Source of the DNA: an uncultured Oscillospiraceae bacterium
GTDB lineage: Bacteria > Bacillota > Clostridia > Oscillospirales > Oscillospiraceae
DNA: 5,519 nt
Direction: 5' to 3'
Assembly: GCA_934659415.1 (NCBI GenBank)
Contig: CAKUHW010000083.1
Coordinates: forward strand, 1 to 5,519
Shown: positions 4,324-5,519 of the stretch, one piece after another
How the letters are laid out: each line of letters starts with the position of its first letter
Numbering within the stretch: position 1 is the stretch's first letter
Notes under the pieces: model-generated
What the model was told of the DNA's origin: nothing
The model's input: the letters and a program-made list of their open reading frames with translations, nothing else
Databases searched by the model: none
Position numbers and translations under genes: made by a program

Positions 4324-5457
4324 TTGAACAAGGCCATGATGAAAAAGCTCATCCTGCTCATCACCTACACGGTGCTGCTCATCGCCGTGATCGTGAAGCT
4401 GGACGTGGTAGGGCTGTGGGTGGGCCGGGTGCTGAAGGCCTTTACGCCGCTGTTCATCGGCTTCGCCGTGGCCTTCATCCTCCACCGGCCCTGCTGCTTC
4501 TTCGCCCGGCTGTACGGAAAGGGGCTGAAGGGAAAGGGAGAAAAGCTGGCCCGGCCCCTGGCCGTGGCCACGGCCTATGTGATCTTTCTGGCGGTGCTCA
4601 CCGCCATCATGGCCCTGGTCATCCCGGAGCTGGTGCGCAGCATCCAGAGCTTTGTGGCGGGCTTCAGCGACTACGGCGCCGGGATCCAGCGCATTTATGA
4701 CAAGCTGGTGGCCGCCCTGGACCTGGAGACCCTGAAGGGGCTGAACCTGTCCGCCCGCCTGCACGATGCCGTGGGCAGCCTGCTGACCCGGGTGCTGGAT
4801 GCCCTCACCAACACCCTGCCCCAGGTGATCACCGCCACGGGGGCCATCGTATCCGGGCTGATCACCGGGATCCTGGCCCTGGTGTTCTCCGTCTATATGC
4901 TGTGCGGCGCGCCCAGGCTCATCGCCCAGTGCCGCCGCCTGGTGGTGACCTATCTGCCGGAGAAGGTCTCCAGCACGGTCCTCACCGTGACCCGTCTGAC
5001 CGCCGATACCTTCACCCGCTATGTCTCCGGCCAGCTCACCGAGGCGCTCATCCTGGGCTGCCTGTGCTTCCTGGGCATGACGGTGTTCCGCTTCAGCTAC
5101 GCGCCGCTGATCTCGGTGATCATCGCCGTGTCCGCCCTGATCCCCGTGGCGGGGGCCTACATCGGGGCGATCGCCGCGGCCATTCTGCTGGTGATGATCT
5201 CCCCCATGCAGGCGCTGTGGTTCCTGGTGTTCCTCATCATCCTCCAGCAGCTGGAGGGCAACCTCATCTACCCCCGGGTGGTGGGCACCTCCATCGGCCT
5301 GCCGGGCATCTGGGTGCTGGCTGCGGTGACGGTGGGCAGCGCCCTTATGGGCTTTGTGGGCCTGGTGGCGGGGGTGCCCGTCACCGCGGTGCTCTACACG
5401 CTGCTGCGCCGGGATGTGTGCCGCCGCAATGGCCTGCCTCCGGAGGAGGAGAAATAG
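4324..5457 (+). CDS. AI-2E (PerM) family membrane transporter, 377 aa
   Basis: Polytopic inner-membrane protein of the AI-2E family transporter group. Family members have been linked to export of autoinducer-2 (TqsA in E. coli) or to sodium/proton antiport, but most are of unknown substrate, so no substrate is assigned. Hydrophobic segments appear at roughly 8-30, 38-54, 78-100, 170-194, 238-255, 258-292, 297-309 and 328-360; a more polar loop at about 101-165 matches the large extracytoplasmic loop usual in the family. Typical conserved motifs are present: FTRYVSGQ (230-237), IPVAGAYIG (273-281), EGNLIYPRVVG (311-321) and GLPGIW (325-330). The 377-residue length is normal. The gene has its own promoter, starts with TTG and ends in a charged tail (PPEEEK). 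No partner gene is visible before the window ends, and no terminator is seen in the remaining 62 bases. Confidence 0.9.
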   Translation: MNKAMMKKLILLITYTVLLIAVIVKLDVVGLWVGRVLKAFTPLFIGFAVAFILHRPCCFFARLYGKGLKGKGEKLARPLAVATAYVIFLAVLTAIMALVIPELVRSIQSFVAGFSDYGAGIQRIYDKLVAALDLETLKGLNLSARLHDAVGSLLTRVLDALTNTLPQVITATGAIVSGLITGILALVFSVYMLCGAPRLIAQCRRLVVTYLPEKVSSTVLTVTRLTADTFTRYVSGQLTEALILGCLCFLGMTVFRFSYAPLISVIIAVSALIPVAGAYIGAIAAAILLVMISPMQALWFLVFLIILQQLEGNLIYPRVVGTSIGLPGIWVLAAVTVGSALMGFVGLVAGVPVTAVLYTLLRRDVCRRNGLPPEEEK

Positions 5458-5519
5458 GACCGGCGCATAAAAGCCGCCCGCCCCGCATAGAGATTAGACA
5501 GCCGCGGACCGCCATGGTA
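5458..5519. other. Right edge, no recognised feature
   Basis: These 62 bases follow the TAG stop. A 4-bp stem (CGGC at 5461-5464, GCCG at 5473-5476) without a T-run is too weak to call a terminator, and no start of a further gene can be supported. Confidence 0.4.

Overview
The window is GC-rich (high G+C at third codon positions) with AT-richer intergenic gaps. It looks like the chromosome of a high-GC anaerobic member of the Clostridia, probably a gut Oscillospiraceae-type organism (Flavonifractor/Pseudoflavonifractor/Oscillibacter-like). This rests on four things: a group B-type [FeFe] hydrogenase, an ECF vitamin-transporter S component with no energising module beside it, a MocR-type regulator, and an AI-2E/PerM-family membrane protein, all with Gram-positive style promoters and Shine-Dalgarno sites. 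The taxonomic call is inference. No phage, transposase, CRISPR array, tRNA or rRNA was seen.

Layout from left to right. Positions 1-217 hold no gene but several short hairpins, and may be a dispersed intergenic repeat. Positions 218-1642 (minus) encode a stand-alone [FeFe] hydrogenase with ferredoxin-like clusters ahead of the H-cluster domain. Its 214-bp upstream gap holds an extended -10 promoter, a 10-bp inverted repeat and an imperfect Rex-like site. Positions 1857-3239 (minus) encode a MocR/GntR regulator with an aminotransferase-like domain in which the PLP-binding lysine is replaced by arginine. Positions 3240-3371 are a compact divergent promoter region: the -10 boxes of the two strands overlap, and a cluster of direct and inverted repeats lies beside them. 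Positions 3372-3950 (plus) encode the ECF S component, which ends at a 17-bp-stem terminator. A second perfect hairpin (4033-4060) follows, with its T-run on the minus strand. Positions 4188-4294 hold an 18-bp direct repeat and a very good promoter for the AI-2E-family membrane protein at 4324-5457, which starts with TTG.

How the genes may work together. The regulator and the ECF S component are the clearest functional pair: divergent genes with a shared control region, suggesting that the regulator senses a vitamin-like ligand (B6 is the obvious guess, but the Lys-to-Arg change questions ordinary PLP sensing) and controls its uptake. The hydrogenase appears to be its own transcription unit, disposing of reductant as H2 or sensing it. 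The AI-2E-family gene also looks monocistronic. No clearly new multi-gene system is evident. The points most worth following are the altered PLP site of the regulator, its candidate operator, the Rex-like site of the hydrogenase, and a possible small RNA on the minus strand near 4024-4116.
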